A DNA stretch of 59,175 bases from Micromonosporaceae bacterium (GCA_020027875.1 JAHRHA010000020.1:1-59175), one strand, 5' to 3'. Positions 29,419-38,911 are shown, counted from the first letter of the stretch. The notes: generated by a model not told the origin, from the sequence alone. Translations and numbers: made by a program.

Positions 29419-30293
29419 GCCGCCGCCACCGCCGGGGAGACGGTGAGCACGCCGCCGGCGAGTCGGCTGTGCGCGATGGCGAGGGCCACGAGTACACCGT
29501 GCAGAAGCCCGGCGCCGGAGCAATGCCCGACCGCGAGTAGCGCTCCCGCCGCGCGTGGCAATGCTCCGGCGGCCGGGTCCGGGCCGCTGCTGGCGACGCC
29601 GCTGCCGGCCACCGCGTCCAGCAGGTCCGCGAGTTGGGGTACGCACTCGCCGCGGGCCGCGTGGCGGAGCAGCGCAACGGAGACCGTCGTGGTCGCGTCG
29701 GGGGCTGCGGCCGTGACCGCGGCGCCGAGCGGCCCGGCGGCCGGCGCGCCGAGTGCGGCCAGACTCACCAGCGCACCGGCGAGCACATCATCGCCGGTCG
29801 GGGTCAGACCGGGGCCGCGGCCAAGCAGCCGGGCCACGGCCTGGTCCGGCGGGGCGCCCACGGCTAGAGCCTGTACGAGGTCCGCTACGGCGGCGCGACC
29901 TTCCCCGTCGAGCGGGTCAGCCACCCGTCCGGTCAGCCAGCGGACCGCGCCAGCCAGCCGTGCAGGCGGTACGGCGCCGAGGCCGCGCGGCCGGGGAGGA
30001 CGCCACCACCGCGTCACCCGATACGAGATGCCGTCGATCGAGACCACGCCTCCGCCCACGGTTCCGATCGTGCCCGCCGGCAGTTGCGGCGGCAGGGATT
30101 TCGACTCGAGGATCAGCGCGCACGGGACCCGGACTGCGTCGGCGGAGGCGATGCACACCATGGTGCGCTCGGCGTCTTCGATCTCCAGGTAGGTGGCGTG
30201 GGGGGTGGCGGCTACCACCATTCCCGGCCGGGAGGGGCCGACCAGAGCGAGTTCCACGGCGGCAGACGCGGCTACGGGGTACGGCCGTGCCAC
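29415..30293 (-). CDS. allH: DUF2877/YlbF-family protein, oxamate carbamoyltransferase subunit
   Basis: About 292 aa from the GTG at 30293, chosen for GGGGAGG 8 nt upstream; a GTG at 30326 is possible. DUF2877 marks include GRGPGLTPTGDDVLAGALVS and GHCSGAGLLHGVLVAL near the C-terminus. With fdrA and DUF1116 it makes the complete AllFGH set. Carbamate kinase, the usual fourth member, is encoded 14 kb away at 44860. Divergent from pucR over about 60 bp, so PucR control is expected. Confidence 0.85.
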   Translation of the reverse strand: MARPYPVAASAAVELALVGPSRPGMVVAATPHATYLEIEDAERTMVCIASADAVRVPCALILESKSLPPQLPAGTIGTVGGGVVSIDGISYRVTRWWRPPRPRGLGAVPPARLAGAVRWLTGRVADPLDGEGRAAVADLVQALAVGAPPDQAVARLLGRGPGLTPTGDDVLAGALVSLAALGAPAAGPLGAAVTAAAPDATTTVSVALLRHAARGECVPQLADLLDAVAGSGVASSGPDPAAGALPRAAGALLAVGHCSGAGLLHGVLVALAIAHSRLAGGVLTVSPAVAAA

Positions 30294-30353
30294 GGGCGCC
30301 ACCTCCCCTCGCCACGATGGACTCACCGTACGCAGGCGGCCTAGTGTGTCGGC

Positions 30354-32054
30354 ATGGAGAGAGTTGCCGACGATACGGCCAGTTGTTCGTCGAAAAATGC
30401 TTCGGCGAAATCGCTGAGTCGGAGCGCGGCGAACGCCGTGGGGCTGTCCGTGCGCGAGGTCCTCGCCGCGCCGTGCCTGGCGCAGGCGCGGGTGCTCGCC
30501 GGAGCCGGCGGGCTGGATCGGATCGTGCAGCGGCTCAACGTGATGGAGGTCCCGGACATTCTGCCCTGGGTCAAGCCTCACGAGCTGCTGCTGACCACCG
30601 GGTACCCGCTGCGCGACGACCCGGACGCGCTGGTCAGGCTCGTCGGCGAGCTGGACGACCGGGGGCTGGCCGCGCTCGCGATCAAGCTGCACCGCTACCT
30701 CGACGAGGTGCCGCCCGGGCTGCTCGAGGAGGCGGACCGGCGCGGGTTCCCGGTGATCGAGTTCCCCCAGGGTGTCGGCTTCGACGACGTGCTCAACGAG
30801 GTACTCGGGACGCTGCTCAACCGTCAGGCCGCGCTGGCGGCCCGCAGCGAGGAGGTTCATCGGGCGCTGGTCTCGATCGTGCTCGAGGGTGGCGACCTGG
30901 CCGACCTCGCCGCCGAGCTGGCCACGATCCTCGCCGGGCCGGTGCTGGTGACCACTCCCGACGGGCGAGTGGTCGCCCAGGCCGGCGACGCCGACGAGCT
31001 GGCCCGCATCACCGCCTCCACCGCGTTCGACGCGACCGGGCGGTTCCGGGTGGAGGCCCAGCCGGCCGGGATGCACGAGGATCCGCCGGGGCCGCGAGCG
31101 GTGGTCCCGATCGTGGCCGGCCGGGTGGATCATGGGCGGATCGTGACGTTCTCCAAGGCCCCGATCACCGACGCCGACGTGCACTGTCTGGAGCGCGCCG
31201 CCACCGTGGCCGCGCTGGCCGTGACGAAAGGCCTCGCAGTCGCCGCAGTCGAGGACAAGTACCGGGCCGACTTCCTCCGGGACCTGCTCATCGGACGCAT
31301 CGATGACGCGGCGGGGGCCGTGGCGCACGCCCGCTCGCTGGGCTGGAACGTTGACCGGCCCATGGTCGTCGTCGTAGCCGAGCTGGATCCGGGTCAGGTG
31401 CCGGCATCGGTGAGCGGACTGGATCTGCTGCCCGTGCACGAGCGCTTCGCCACAGCCTGGCAGACGGTCATGCGGAGCCGGGACACCCTGGCGCCGGTGG
31501 CGAGCTTCAACACCGAGGTCGTCGTACTGCTTGGCGCGGCACCGGACGGTGATCTCACCCGCCTCGTCGGCGAGCTCGACCGCCAGGTCTCGGGTGACCG
31601 CGGCGGCGGACGGCTCTCCTTCTCCCTTGGCGTGTCCCGGGTAGCCGCCGATGCAGGCGAGCTATCCCGCGCGTACGAACAGGCCCGGACGTCCGTCCGG
31701 ATCGGGCGCCGGCTGCAGGGCCCCGGCGCACGCGCGACGTTTGACCAGTTGGGCGCCTACCGGTTGCTGGCGTTGATCCCGGACAGCGGTGAGCTGCGCG
31801 GCTACGTCGCGGATGTGCTCGGCGAGCTGGCCGGGGACACGACCGAGGCGGCCGACCTCCGCCACACGCTGGAGGTGCTGCTCGACACCAGCGGCAACGT
31901 CGCGGAGACGGCCCGGCGGCTGCATTTCCACTACAACACGCTGCGCTATCGCATCGAGAAACTGGAGCGGCTGGTCGGTCCGTTCACCACGAACGCGGCG
32001 CTGCGCCTCGACCTGGCCCTGGCGCTACGCGTACGCCAGATGCGCGGCGGGTAA
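30354..32054 (+). CDS. pucR: PucR-family transcriptional regulator
   Basis: 566 aa. It has an N-terminal PucR domain (VREVLAAPCLAQARVLAG, then NVMEVPDILPWVKPHELLLTTGYPL), a central GGDEF-like/CdaR region, and a C-terminal HTH_30 (LLDTSGNVAETARRLHFHYNTLRYRIEKLERL). PucR in Bacillus senses allantoin-type intermediates and controls purine catabolism. It sits between the AllFGH operon and the Mo-hydroxylase operon and is the only dedicated regulator of the island. The first ~30 residues are extra and a later GTG start is possible. Confidence 0.93.
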   Translation: MERVADDTASCSSKNASAKSLSRSAANAVGLSVREVLAAPCLAQARVLAGAGGLDRIVQRLNVMEVPDILPWVKPHELLLTTGYPLRDDPDALVRLVGELDDRGLAALAIKLHRYLDEVPPGLLEEADRRGFPVIEFPQGVGFDDVLNEVLGTLLNRQAALAARSEEVHRALVSIVLEGGDLADLAAELATILAGPVLVTTPDGRVVAQAGDADELARITASTAFDATGRFRVEAQPAGMHEDPPGPRAVVPIVAGRVDHGRIVTFSKAPITDADVHCLERAATVAALAVTKGLAVAAVEDKYRADFLRDLLIGRIDDAAGAVAHARSLGWNVDRPMVVVVAELDPGQVPASVSGLDLLPVHERFATAWQTVMRSRDTLAPVASFNTEVVVLLGAAPDGDLTRLVGELDRQVSGDRGGGRLSFSLGVSRVAADAGELSRAYEQARTSVRIGRRLQGPGARATFDQLGAYRLLALIPDSGELRGYVADVLGELAGDTTEAADLRHTLEVLLDTSGNVAETARRLHFHYNTLRYRIEKLERLVGPFTTNAALRLDLALALRVRQMRGG

Positions 32055-32229
32055 CGCCTCGCCCACTCCGCGCAGAAGGGGCCATGGTCGGCTGGCGAAA
32101 CATGCCAAGCCCCGCGGGCAGACGTTGACAGTTTTCAGCTTTGAGCCGACCAACGCGGTTCGGCCGACGCCGCGCAGGGTGCGTCGGTCTAGTCCGGATC
32201 GCTAGGGTGCACCATGTGATCTGACGTCA

Positions 32230-32276
32230 TGCCGGTCGTCCACTAGCCCGAACTTCGGATTAGCGGACGACCGGCA
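32230..32276. promoter_or_regulatory. Long inverted repeat upstream of the Mo-hydroxylase operon
   Basis: TGCCGGTCGTCC (32230-32241) and GGACGACCGGCA (32265-32276) form a perfect 12-bp inverted repeat, and most of the interior also pairs (CTAGCCCGAA with TTCGGATTAG, two mismatches). It lies 32 bp before the operon start and about 175 bp after the pucR stop. It may be a pucR terminator, an operator, or an mRNA leader hairpin. Confidence 0.6.
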
Positions 32277-32307
32277 CGGCGTCGCAGGATGGGAGCGTGA
32301 CCGCGCG

Positions 32308-33189
32308 ATGAAGCCACCGGCCTTCGTCTACCACCGACCCGGGAGCGTGGCCGAGGCGGTGGAGACGCTCGCCGAGTTGGGCGCCGACGGCAAGGTCCTC
32401 GCCGGCGGCCAGAGCCTCGTGCCCGTACTGAACATGCGCCTCGCCGCCCCGGCCGCCCTCGTCGACATCAACCGGCTGGGCGCCGAGTTGGCATTCGTGG
32501 AGACAACCGCGGACCGCGTACGGGTAGGCGCCCTCGCCCGGCACGCACAGACCGAGCGGGACGAGGCCGCCTTCGCCGCGCTTCCGCTGCTGCGGCAGGC
32601 CACCCGGCACGTCGCCCACCAGACGATCCGAAACCGGGGTACGACGGTGGGCAGCATCGTGCACGCCGACCCGGCCGCGGAGCTGCCCGCCGTGCTCATG
32701 CTCTGCGACGGGACCATGGAGCTCGCCTCCGCCGGCGGAACCCGTTCCGTGCTTGTGGCCGACTTCTTTCTTGGGCCGCTCGAATCTTCGCTGAGCTATG
32801 GCGAGCTGGCCCTCGCCGCGACATTCAGCCTGCCGCCGCCGCGGACGGGCAGCGCCTGGGTCGAGGTGTCCCGGCGGGCCGGCGACTATGCGTTGTGCGG
32901 GCTCGGACTGACGGTCAGCCTCGACGAGGATGGGCGGATATCGCGGGCGCGGGCCGCTTACATCTCGGTTGGGCCCACCCCGGTGCTGGTTGACCTCACC
33001 GACGCGGTGGCGGGGCAGGCGCACGACGCGGCCGACTGGTCGGCCGCCGGGGCGCTCGCCGCCGGAAAGGTGGATCCGGACGAGGACATCCACGCGACCG
33101 CGGACTATCGCCGCCACCTTGTCGGCGTGCTCACCTCTCGCGCGGGCCGCGCCGCCTCCGCGCACGCGGCGAAGGCGGCGGACCGATGA
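32308..33189 (+). CDS. Molybdenum hydroxylase FAD-binding subunit (CoxM type)
   Basis: 293 aa. It is the medium subunit of a xanthine-dehydrogenase/CO-dehydrogenase-type enzyme and carries FAD between the iron-sulfur subunit and the acceptor. FAD motifs are AGGQSLVPVLNMRLA near residue 32 and TIRNRGTTVGSIVHADPAAELPA near 105 (cited by their ends TIRNRG and HADPAAELPA). It overlaps the 2Fe-2S gene by ATGA. The operon order M-S-L is normal. Confidence 0.92.
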   Translation: MKPPAFVYHRPGSVAEAVETLAELGADGKVLAGGQSLVPVLNMRLAAPAALVDINRLGAELAFVETTADRVRVGALARHAQTERDEAAFAALPLLRQATRHVAHQTIRNRGTTVGSIVHADPAAELPAVLMLCDGTMELASAGGTRSVLVADFFLGPLESSLSYGELALAATFSLPPPRTGSAWVEVSRRAGDYALCGLGLTVSLDEDGRISRARAAYISVGPTPVLVDLTDAVAGQAHDAADWSAAGALAAGKVDPDEDIHATADYRRHLVGVLTSRAGRAASAHAAKAADR

Positions 33190-33680
33190 GCGAGCCGACT
33201 CACGAGGTCAAGCTGACCGTCAACGGGGTACCGCACTCAGTGTCGGTGCCTGCTCGGCGGCTGCTCTCCGACTGCCTGCGCCACGACGTCGGCCTCACCG
33301 GCACTCATGTCGGCTGTGAGCACGGCGTCTGCGGCGCGTGCACGGTCCTGCTGGACGGCGAGCCGGTCCGCTCGTGCCTGCTCTTCGCGGTCACTGTGGA
33401 CGGCCAGTCGGTGACCACAATGGAGGGATGCCGTTCGGCCGAGGGCGGGCTCGGCCCGGTCCAGCGGGCCTTCATGGAGTGTCACGGCCTACAATGCGGC
33501 TTCTGCACCCCAGGCTTCGTCACCACCATCACGGCGTTTCTGCGGGACAACTCCGATCCGACCGAGGAGGAGGCACGCGAGGCGATCGGCGGCAACCTGT
33601 GCCGATGCACCGGCTACCAGAACATCGTCGCCTCCGTGCTCCGGGCCGCCGAGATACTGCGTGAGGGGGCGGTCGAATGA
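33186..33680 (+). CDS. Molybdenum hydroxylase 2Fe-2S subunit (CoxS type)
   Basis: 164 aa. Plant-ferredoxin cluster ligands are in CEHGVCGACTVLLDGEPVRSC and the second cluster is in GLQCGFCTPGF with NLCRCTGYQNIV. All eight cysteines are present. It passes electrons from the molybdenum subunit to FAD. It overlaps the genes on both sides by ATGA. Confidence 0.95.
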   Translation: MSEPTHEVKLTVNGVPHSVSVPARRLLSDCLRHDVGLTGTHVGCEHGVCGACTVLLDGEPVRSCLLFAVTVDGQSVTTMEGCRSAEGGLGPVQRAFMECHGLQCGFCTPGFVTTITAFLRDNSDPTEEEAREAIGGNLCRCTGYQNIVASVLRAAEILREGAVE

Positions 33681-36217
33681 CGATCGACGCACCCGTACGC
33701 CCGCAGGCGCCACCCGCGACGCCCGAGGCGCCCGCGACGTCCGGCCGGCCGGGACCGTTCGGCAAGGCGATCCCCCGGCGCGAGGATCTGCGTCTGGCCG
33801 CCGGCGATGGACGATACCTCGACGACCTCGGTCACGAAGCATTGGCCGCGGCCTTCCTGCGCAGTCCGCACGCCCATGCCCGCATCATCGACATCGATAT
33901 CACCGACGCTCTCGGCGTCGACGGTCTGGTCGCCATCTACACGTACGAGGATCTGGACGGCCGGGTGGCCGAGCCGCTGCCGCTGCTGATCCCGCACCCC
34001 GCGCTGCACGCCCCCCGGACCAACTACCCGCTCGCCAACGGCGTGGTGAACCACGTCGGTGAGGCGGTGGCGATGGTAGTGGCGACCGACCGGTACATCG
34101 CCGAGGATGCGGTCGAGAGGATCCGGGTCCAATGGGAGCCCCTGCCGGCTGTGGTAGGCCTGCCGGCGGCGTTCGCGGCCGAACACGCCGTGCACCCGGA
34201 CGTGCCCGACAACGTGGCCGCCCATATGGTGCAGAGCGTCGGCGAAGCGCACGCCGCGATCGACGCCGCGCCGTACACAATGGAGCTCGCGCTGCACGTC
34301 GAGCGGTCCGCCTCGATGCCGTTGGAGGGCAAGGGCGTCTACGCCCGGTGGGATGCCGACGACCGCTCGCTGCGGATGTATAGCTCGACCCAGACGTCGA
34401 CCTCGGTGCGCTTCGCCATCGCGGCGAAGCTGGGCATCCCGGTGGACCGGGTCGAGGTGGTCACCCCCGACGTTGGTGGCGGGTTCGGCGTGAAGATCAT
34501 GCACCCGTGGCCGGAGGAGGTGCTCGTCCCCTGGGCCGCGATCCGGCTCGGCCGGGAGGTGAAGTGGGTCGAGGACCGGCGGGAGCACTTCATCTCCTCC
34601 GCCCACGAACGCGCCCAGGAGCACACGGTGCGGGTCGGCTTCGACGCCGACGGACGCATCCTCGGCCTCGATGTGCGCTTCCTGCACGACAACGGGGCCT
34701 ATACCCCGTACGGGATCATCGTGCCCATCATCTCCTCCACCCAACTGCTCGGTCCGTACAAGCTCGGCTCCTACCGGGTGGAGTTCCACTCTCTCTATAC
34801 CAACACCGTGCTCGTCACCCCGTACCGAGGGGCCGGCCGGGCACACGGCTGCTTCGTCATGGAGCGGGTGATGGACGCGATCGCGGACCATCGCGGGCTG
34901 GATCGGGCCGTGGTGCGTGAGCGCAACATGATCCAGCCGGACGAGATGCCGTACGACCAGGGCCTGATATTCCAGGATGGACGGCCGCTCATCTATGACA
35001 CCGGCGACTTCCCGGCCTCGCTACACAAGGCGCTGGCGCTGGTGGACTGGTCCGGGTTCGCCGCCGTGCGGGACGCGGCTCGGGCCGAGGGGCGCAGTGT
35101 CGGCATCGGCTTGGCGACCTATGTGGAGGGTACCGGCGTCGGGCCGTACGAGGGAGCCCACGTCCGGGTGGAGACCAGCGGCGACGTGGTGGTCGCCACC
35201 GGCCTGACCACCCAGGGGCAGGGGCACGAGACGGTGTTCGCCCAGATCGCCGCGCAGGAACTCGGCGTACCGATCGAGCGGGTCACCGTGACCACCGGGG
35301 ACACGCGGCGGTTCAAGTACGGCGTCGGCACGTTCGCGTCCCGGTCGGCGGTGATGAGCGGTAACGCGGTTGCGGCGGCTGCTCGGAAGGTCCGGGCCAA
35401 GGCGCTGCGTCTGGCGGCGGCCGCGTTGGCGGCCGACGAGTCGGAGCTGGAGTTGGCCGACGGCGAGATCGTTGTACGCGGGTTCTCCTCGTCGGACGGT
35501 CTTCCCGGCCCGCGGATCGCTCTGGCCACGGTCGCGGTGCTCGCCAACCCGCTGCGGTACGCCTTCGATGAGGAGGCGCAGCGGGCGACTCAGTTCTCTG
35601 GGCAGATGGGCGCGACTCCCGCCGGCGACGGTCCACCGGTGGCCGAGGGCGAGGAGCCCGGGCTGGAGGCCACCGGCTGGTACTCGCCGATCCGATCCAC
35701 GTTCGCCAACGGGGTGCACGCCTGTGTGGTGGAGACCGACCCGGAGACGGCCGAGATCAAGGTGCTGCGCTACTGCGTGGTGCACGACTGCGGCACCATC
35801 ATCAACCCGATGATCGTGGAGGGGCAGGTGCACGGCGGCGTCGCCCAGGGGGTCGGCGGTGCGCTGTACGAGAGGATCGTCTACGACGAGTCCGGGCAGC
35901 TCGTCAACGCGTCCTTTATGGACTTCCTGATGCCGTACGCGTCGGAAGTTCCCCGCGTCGAGACCGATCATCTCACGTCGCCCTCGCCGCTGAATCCGTT
36001 GGGGGTCAAGGGTGTCGGCGAGGCGGGCATCATCCCAGGGCACGCGGTGATCGCCTCCGCGGTCGAGGATGCCGAGGGTTTTCGGATCGACCGCATGCCG
36101 ATCTCACCGTCGGAGCTGTGGGAGCTGCGACGCCGCCACGCCGCTGGTGAAGTGCCCTCGTTGCGCCGAGCGTCATCGCTGCAGCCCGGGTCATCACTGC
36201 GAGAGGAGCCGGCATGA
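33677..36217 (+). CDS. Molybdenum hydroxylase large subunit (xanthine/uracil dehydrogenase-like)
   Basis: 846 aa, binding molybdopterin cytosine dinucleotide in this family. Motifs: GGGFGVKIMHPWPEE, TPYRGAGRAHGCFVMERVMD and, near the C-terminus, KGVGEAGIIPG with the catalytic Glu. The AYxCSFR loop of true aerobic CO dehydrogenase is absent, so CO oxidation is ruled out. Substrates of this subclass are N-heterocycles. Gene context (urate operon on one side, ring-opening amidohydrolase on the other) allows xanthine/hypoxanthine or uracil/thymine; I slightly favour a pyrimidine. Confidence 0.9.
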   Translation: MTIDAPVRPQAPPATPEAPATSGRPGPFGKAIPRREDLRLAAGDGRYLDDLGHEALAAAFLRSPHAHARIIDIDITDALGVDGLVAIYTYEDLDGRVAEPLPLLIPHPALHAPRTNYPLANGVVNHVGEAVAMVVATDRYIAEDAVERIRVQWEPLPAVVGLPAAFAAEHAVHPDVPDNVAAHMVQSVGEAHAAIDAAPYTMELALHVERSASMPLEGKGVYARWDADDRSLRMYSSTQTSTSVRFAIAAKLGIPVDRVEVVTPDVGGGFGVKIMHPWPEEVLVPWAAIRLGREVKWVEDRREHFISSAHERAQEHTVRVGFDADGRILGLDVRFLHDNGAYTPYGIIVPIISSTQLLGPYKLGSYRVEFHSLYTNTVLVTPYRGAGRAHGCFVMERVMDAIADHRGLDRAVVRERNMIQPDEMPYDQGLIFQDGRPLIYDTGDFPASLHKALALVDWSGFAAVRDAARAEGRSVGIGLATYVEGTGVGPYEGAHVRVETSGDVVVATGLTTQGQGHETVFAQIAAQELGVPIERVTVTTGDTRRFKYGVGTFASRSAVMSGNAVAAAARKVRAKALRLAAAALAADESELELADGEIVVRGFSSSDGLPGPRIALATVAVLANPLRYAFDEEAQRATQFSGQMGATPAGDGPPVAEGEEPGLEATGWYSPIRSTFANGVHACVVETDPETAEIKVLRYCVVHDCGTIINPMIVEGQVHGGVAQGVGGALYERIVYDESGQLVNASFMDFLMPYASEVPRVETDHLTSPSPLNPLGVKGVGEAGIIPGHAVIASAVEDAEGFRIDRMPISPSELWELRRRHAAGEVPSLRRASSLQPGSSLREEPA

Positions 36218-36897
36218 AGCTGTCCGGAGAGGCCACGCTGAACGCCGGCGTGGATGAGGTCTACGCGGCGCTGAATGATCCCGCGGTGCTGGTGCGCACG
36301 ATCCCGGGGTGCCAGCGGCTGGAGCAGGTGGGCGCGGACTCCTACAAGGCCACGGTCACCGCCGGTGTTGCGTCGATCAAGGGGACCTTCGATGGCGACG
36401 TGCGGCTGAGCGACCAGGACGCGCCGAATTCGTTCACGCTGCACGCCTCCGGCGCCGGCGCACCGGGCACGGTGAGCGCGGTCGCCCGGGTCGCGCTGAC
36501 GTCTGCCGACGGCGGGACGACCCTGCTGCGCTACGACGCCGATGCCACGATCGGTGGGGTGATCGGAGGCGTCGGGCAGCGGATGCTCACTGGGGTCGCT
36601 CGCAAGACGGCGGCCGAGTTCTTCGCCGCCGTCGACCGTGAGCTCGCTGGCGTTCCGGCGGTGGTCGGCGCCGGTGTGCCGGCCATGGTCGGCGCCCCGC
36701 CGCCGCTTGAGGAGCCTGGCCAGCCGGTTGCTGCCCGAGTCCCCGTCGCGCAGGCGGCGGGTGGCGTGTGGACCGCTCCCGTGCCCGTGGTCGATCCGGC
36801 CCGCCAACGGGTGCGCGACCTGCTCGTCGGCGCGGCGTTCGGGGCGATCGTGGCACTCCTGGGTGTCCTTGTCGGCGCGATCGTGGCAGGCTGGTAG
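36214..36897 (+). CDS. CoxG-like SRPBCC protein with C-terminal membrane anchor
   Basis: 227 aa. Residues 1-145 are a CoxG/SRPBCC domain (KLSGEATLNAGVDEVYAALN, GVIGGVGQRMLTGVARKTAAEFF). A Pro/Val-rich linker and a C-terminal membrane helix (AFGAIVALLGVLVGAIVAGW) follow. Full-length CoxG in Oligotropha recruits CO dehydrogenase to the membrane, and recent work links CoxG to menaquinone transfer. Here it would couple the Mo-hydroxylase to the respiratory chain. Confidence 0.88.
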   Translation: MKLSGEATLNAGVDEVYAALNDPAVLVRTIPGCQRLEQVGADSYKATVTAGVASIKGTFDGDVRLSDQDAPNSFTLHASGAGAPGTVSAVARVALTSADGGTTLLRYDADATIGGVIGGVGQRMLTGVARKTAAEFFAAVDRELAGVPAVVGAGVPAMVGAPPPLEEPGQPVAARVPVAQAAGGVWTAPVPVVDPARQRVRDLLVGAAFGAIVALLGVLVGAIVAGW

Positions 36898-36918
36898 GCG
36901 TAGCGAGGAGGTGCGGCG

Positions 36919-37821
36919 ATGAGAGCGTTCACCGCGGCCGCGATCCAGCTGGGGCCGGCGCCGGGTCCGCTGACGGCGGCGAGCATCAAGTCCAACGTGG
37001 ACAAGTGCGTGACCCTCATCGAACAGTGCGTGCAGGCCACCGGAGCGAAGCTCGTCGTACTTCCCGAGTCCGCGTCGACAGGCTTCACGCCCGGCGTGCC
37101 GCCCGCCGAACTCTGGGACCTGATCGACACCGTGCCCGGGGCGGTGACCGCACCGGTGCAGGAGGTGGCGGCGCGGCTGGGCGTGCACGTGGTCTTCGGC
37201 ACTTACGAGCGCGGCCCGTCGCCGGAGACGGTCTACAACACGGCGGTGCTCATCGACCCTCGCGGCGACGCGCTCGCGTCGTACCGGAAGACGCACCTGT
37301 TCTGCGGCGAGGGTCGTGCCGAGGGGGGTTGGGTGACGCCGGGCGACGGTGCGGTTGTGGTGCGGACCGAGCTGGGCTCGATCGGGCTGATCATCTGCTT
37401 CGACGGCGACTACCCGGAGCTGGTCCGGGTGACCGCGATCCGGGGGGCCGAGGTCATCTGCCGGCCGTCGGCACTGCTGCGGTCGGCCGACATCTGGGAG
37501 CTGACCAACCGGGCCCGGGCGTACGACAACCATGTCTTCGTGGTCGGCGCGAACGCGACCGGCATAGATCCGGCCGGCGTGATCTACTTCGGCAACTCGA
37601 TGATCGTCTCTCCCATCGCGCAGGTCATGGCGGTGGCCGCCTCGCACGAGGGCTGGGTATCCGCGCGCCTCGACCCAGCCACCGCTCTGCGCTCACTGAC
37701 CCCGGGGTCGAATGTGCCCCAGCGCTTCGACCACCTGGCCGATCGCAACCTGGAGTTCATCCGCGGCCACCTCGACGAGCTGGCCTCCCCCGCACACACC
37801 TCATTCCCCCACGCCCACTAA
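36919..37821 (+). CDS. Nitrilase-superfamily C-N hydrolase
   Basis: 300 aa with the Glu-Lys-Cys triad visible: PESASTGF, YRKTHLF and IICFDGDYPE. It lies last in the Mo-hydroxylase operon, 21 bp after the coxG-like gene with GAGGAGG upstream of its ATG. The family cleaves amides, including N-carbamoyl groups of beta-alanine and amino acids. In this setting it could remove a ureido or carbamoyl group, for example from ureidomalonate or ureidoglycolate. That is inference. Confidence 0.88.
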   Translation: MRAFTAAAIQLGPAPGPLTAASIKSNVDKCVTLIEQCVQATGAKLVVLPESASTGFTPGVPPAELWDLIDTVPGAVTAPVQEVAARLGVHVVFGTYERGPSPETVYNTAVLIDPRGDALASYRKTHLFCGEGRAEGGWVTPGDGAVVVRTELGSIGLIICFDGDYPELVRVTAIRGAEVICRPSALLRSADIWELTNRARAYDNHVFVVGANATGIDPAGVIYFGNSMIVSPIAQVMAVAASHEGWVSARLDPATALRSLTPGSNVPQRFDHLADRNLEFIRGHLDELASPAHTSFPHAH

Positions 37822-37825
37822 CCCC

Positions 37826-37907
37826 GTCAACCCGCGTCGATCATGACCTGGAGGTCATGATCGACGCTGTTTCGCGACGGTCACAGCGTGATCACCGGGA
37901 TCTTGAG
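37826..37907. repeat. Palindromic element, family A, partial copy 2
   Basis: It holds a perfect 32-bp palindromic core (37835-37866, half-site CGTCGATCATGACCT) and the right-hand flank ending TGATCACCGGGATCTTG (37889-37905). The left arm found in the complete copy at 9133-9244 is missing. It lies just downstream of the nitrilase stop, between convergent genes. Confidence 0.8.
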
Positions 37908-38038
37908 GCGGCCGACCTTGGCCCAGCACGCGTGGGAACCGGAAAGATCGCGTTAACACGGGGACTTTTGCCGGCTCCAGCTGGTACGAAGCCACACAAT
38001 AAGTGAGGCCGGCTGAGCCGCGGGCATGTGCCTAAGGA

Positions 38039-38818
38039 CTACCCGAGATCGGCGCTGGCCGAGCCCGCGCTTCGCTCGCGAACGAGCGCCTCGATTCCGT
38101 CGAGCACCCGCTCGAGCCCGAACTCGAACTCCGCATCGCCGTAGGACTCGTCATCGTCGAACACGCCGGACTCGACGATCTCCCACAAGTACGGGAACTT
38201 CTCGGGATCGAGCAGTCTCCGCAGCGCCTGGCCGTACGTGGGCGTCGGCTGAGCGCTGGAGCGCTGCTGCATCCCCTGGGCCAGTTCGCCGGAGAGCCGG
38301 GCCTCGTTGCGGACGTACCCGTTGATGAGCAGGATGACGCCGATCTTCTCGCCGGCGGCGAGTCCCGTGCCGGCGAGCGACCGCAGCCCGTACTCCATCC
38401 AGGCGAGGTTGTTGGGCTCCAGGGGCGGTCCCGAGATCGGAATCTGGAGAGCCCATGGGTGGCGCCGGAACAGCACGAGAGTCTCCCGTGCCCACCGCGC
38501 CAAGCCGGGCCGCCAGCCCTCGGCTGGATCCGACGGCACGGGGACGTCGGCGGCGGCGGTGTTCATCATCAGCGTGAGCAGCTCGTCCTTCGATGCCACG
38601 TACCGGTAGAGCGACATCGTGGTAAACCCGAGGTCCTCCGCGAGGCGGCTCATCGACAGCGGTCCCAGGCCCTCAGCGTCGGCGATCTCGACGGCCTTGG
38701 CGACGATGCGGTCCAGGCTCAGGGTCGGCTTGGGGCCCCGTCGCGGGCGTGGGCGCAGACCCCAGAGGAGATCAATACCGGGCGGCAGGGCCACCTGCGC
38801 GTCGTCGTCCATCGTCAC
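38039..38818 (-). CDS. TetR-family repressor
   Basis: 259 aa. The N-terminal HTH (LSMSRLAEDLGFTTMSLYRYVASKDELL) is at about residues 52-80, and the C-terminal ligand domain is of TetR_C_1 type. It is divergent from a DrrAB-type exporter with two palindromic operators in the 93-bp gap, so it almost certainly represses both itself and the exporter. Confidence 0.93.
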   Translation of the reverse strand: MTMDDDAQVALPPGIDLLWGLRPRPRRGPKPTLSLDRIVAKAVEIADAEGLGPLSMSRLAEDLGFTTMSLYRYVASKDELLTLMMNTAAADVPVPSDPAEGWRPGLARWARETLVLFRRHPWALQIPISGPPLEPNNLAWMEYGLRSLAGTGLAAGEKIGVILLINGYVRNEARLSGELAQGMQQRSSAQPTPTYGQALRRLLDPEKFPYLWEIVESGVFDDDESYGDAEFEFGLERVLDGIEALVRERSAGSASADLG

Positions 38819-38851
38819 CTTGCTGTCGTCGGTTGGTTGACCCCATCCTAG

Positions 38852-38895
38852 AACTGTGTATAACGTATACGAAGCAGTGTACGTGATACACAGTT
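38852..38895. promoter_or_regulatory. Double TetR operator in divergent promoter
   Basis: Outer arms AACTGTGTAT (38852-38861) and ATACACAGTT (38886-38895) are perfect inverses. Inside are two smaller palindromes, GTATA-ACG-TATAC and GTGTA-CGTGA-TACAC. The region is strikingly A/T-rich for this genome and overlaps the likely -10 boxes. It looks like paired binding sites for the adjacent repressor. Confidence 0.8.
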
Positions 38896-38911
38896 AGACG
38901 GAGAGGGACGC

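Noticed and set aside
30327-31439. N-terminal extension of the DUF2877 gene
   Set aside because: It is antisense to pucR, which has clear domains; the extension is Arg/His-rich shadow sequence.
33677-36217. Aerobic CO dehydrogenase large subunit
   Set aside because: CoxG and CoxM/S/L-like order suggested it, but the AYxCSFR active-site loop of CO dehydrogenase is absent; the corresponding loop reads TPYRGAGRAHG.
36768-38006. Long plus-strand frame over the nitrilase gene
   Set aside because: It overlaps the nitrilase gene, which has an intact Glu-Lys-Cys triad in its own frame, and has Arg/Gly-rich shadow composition.
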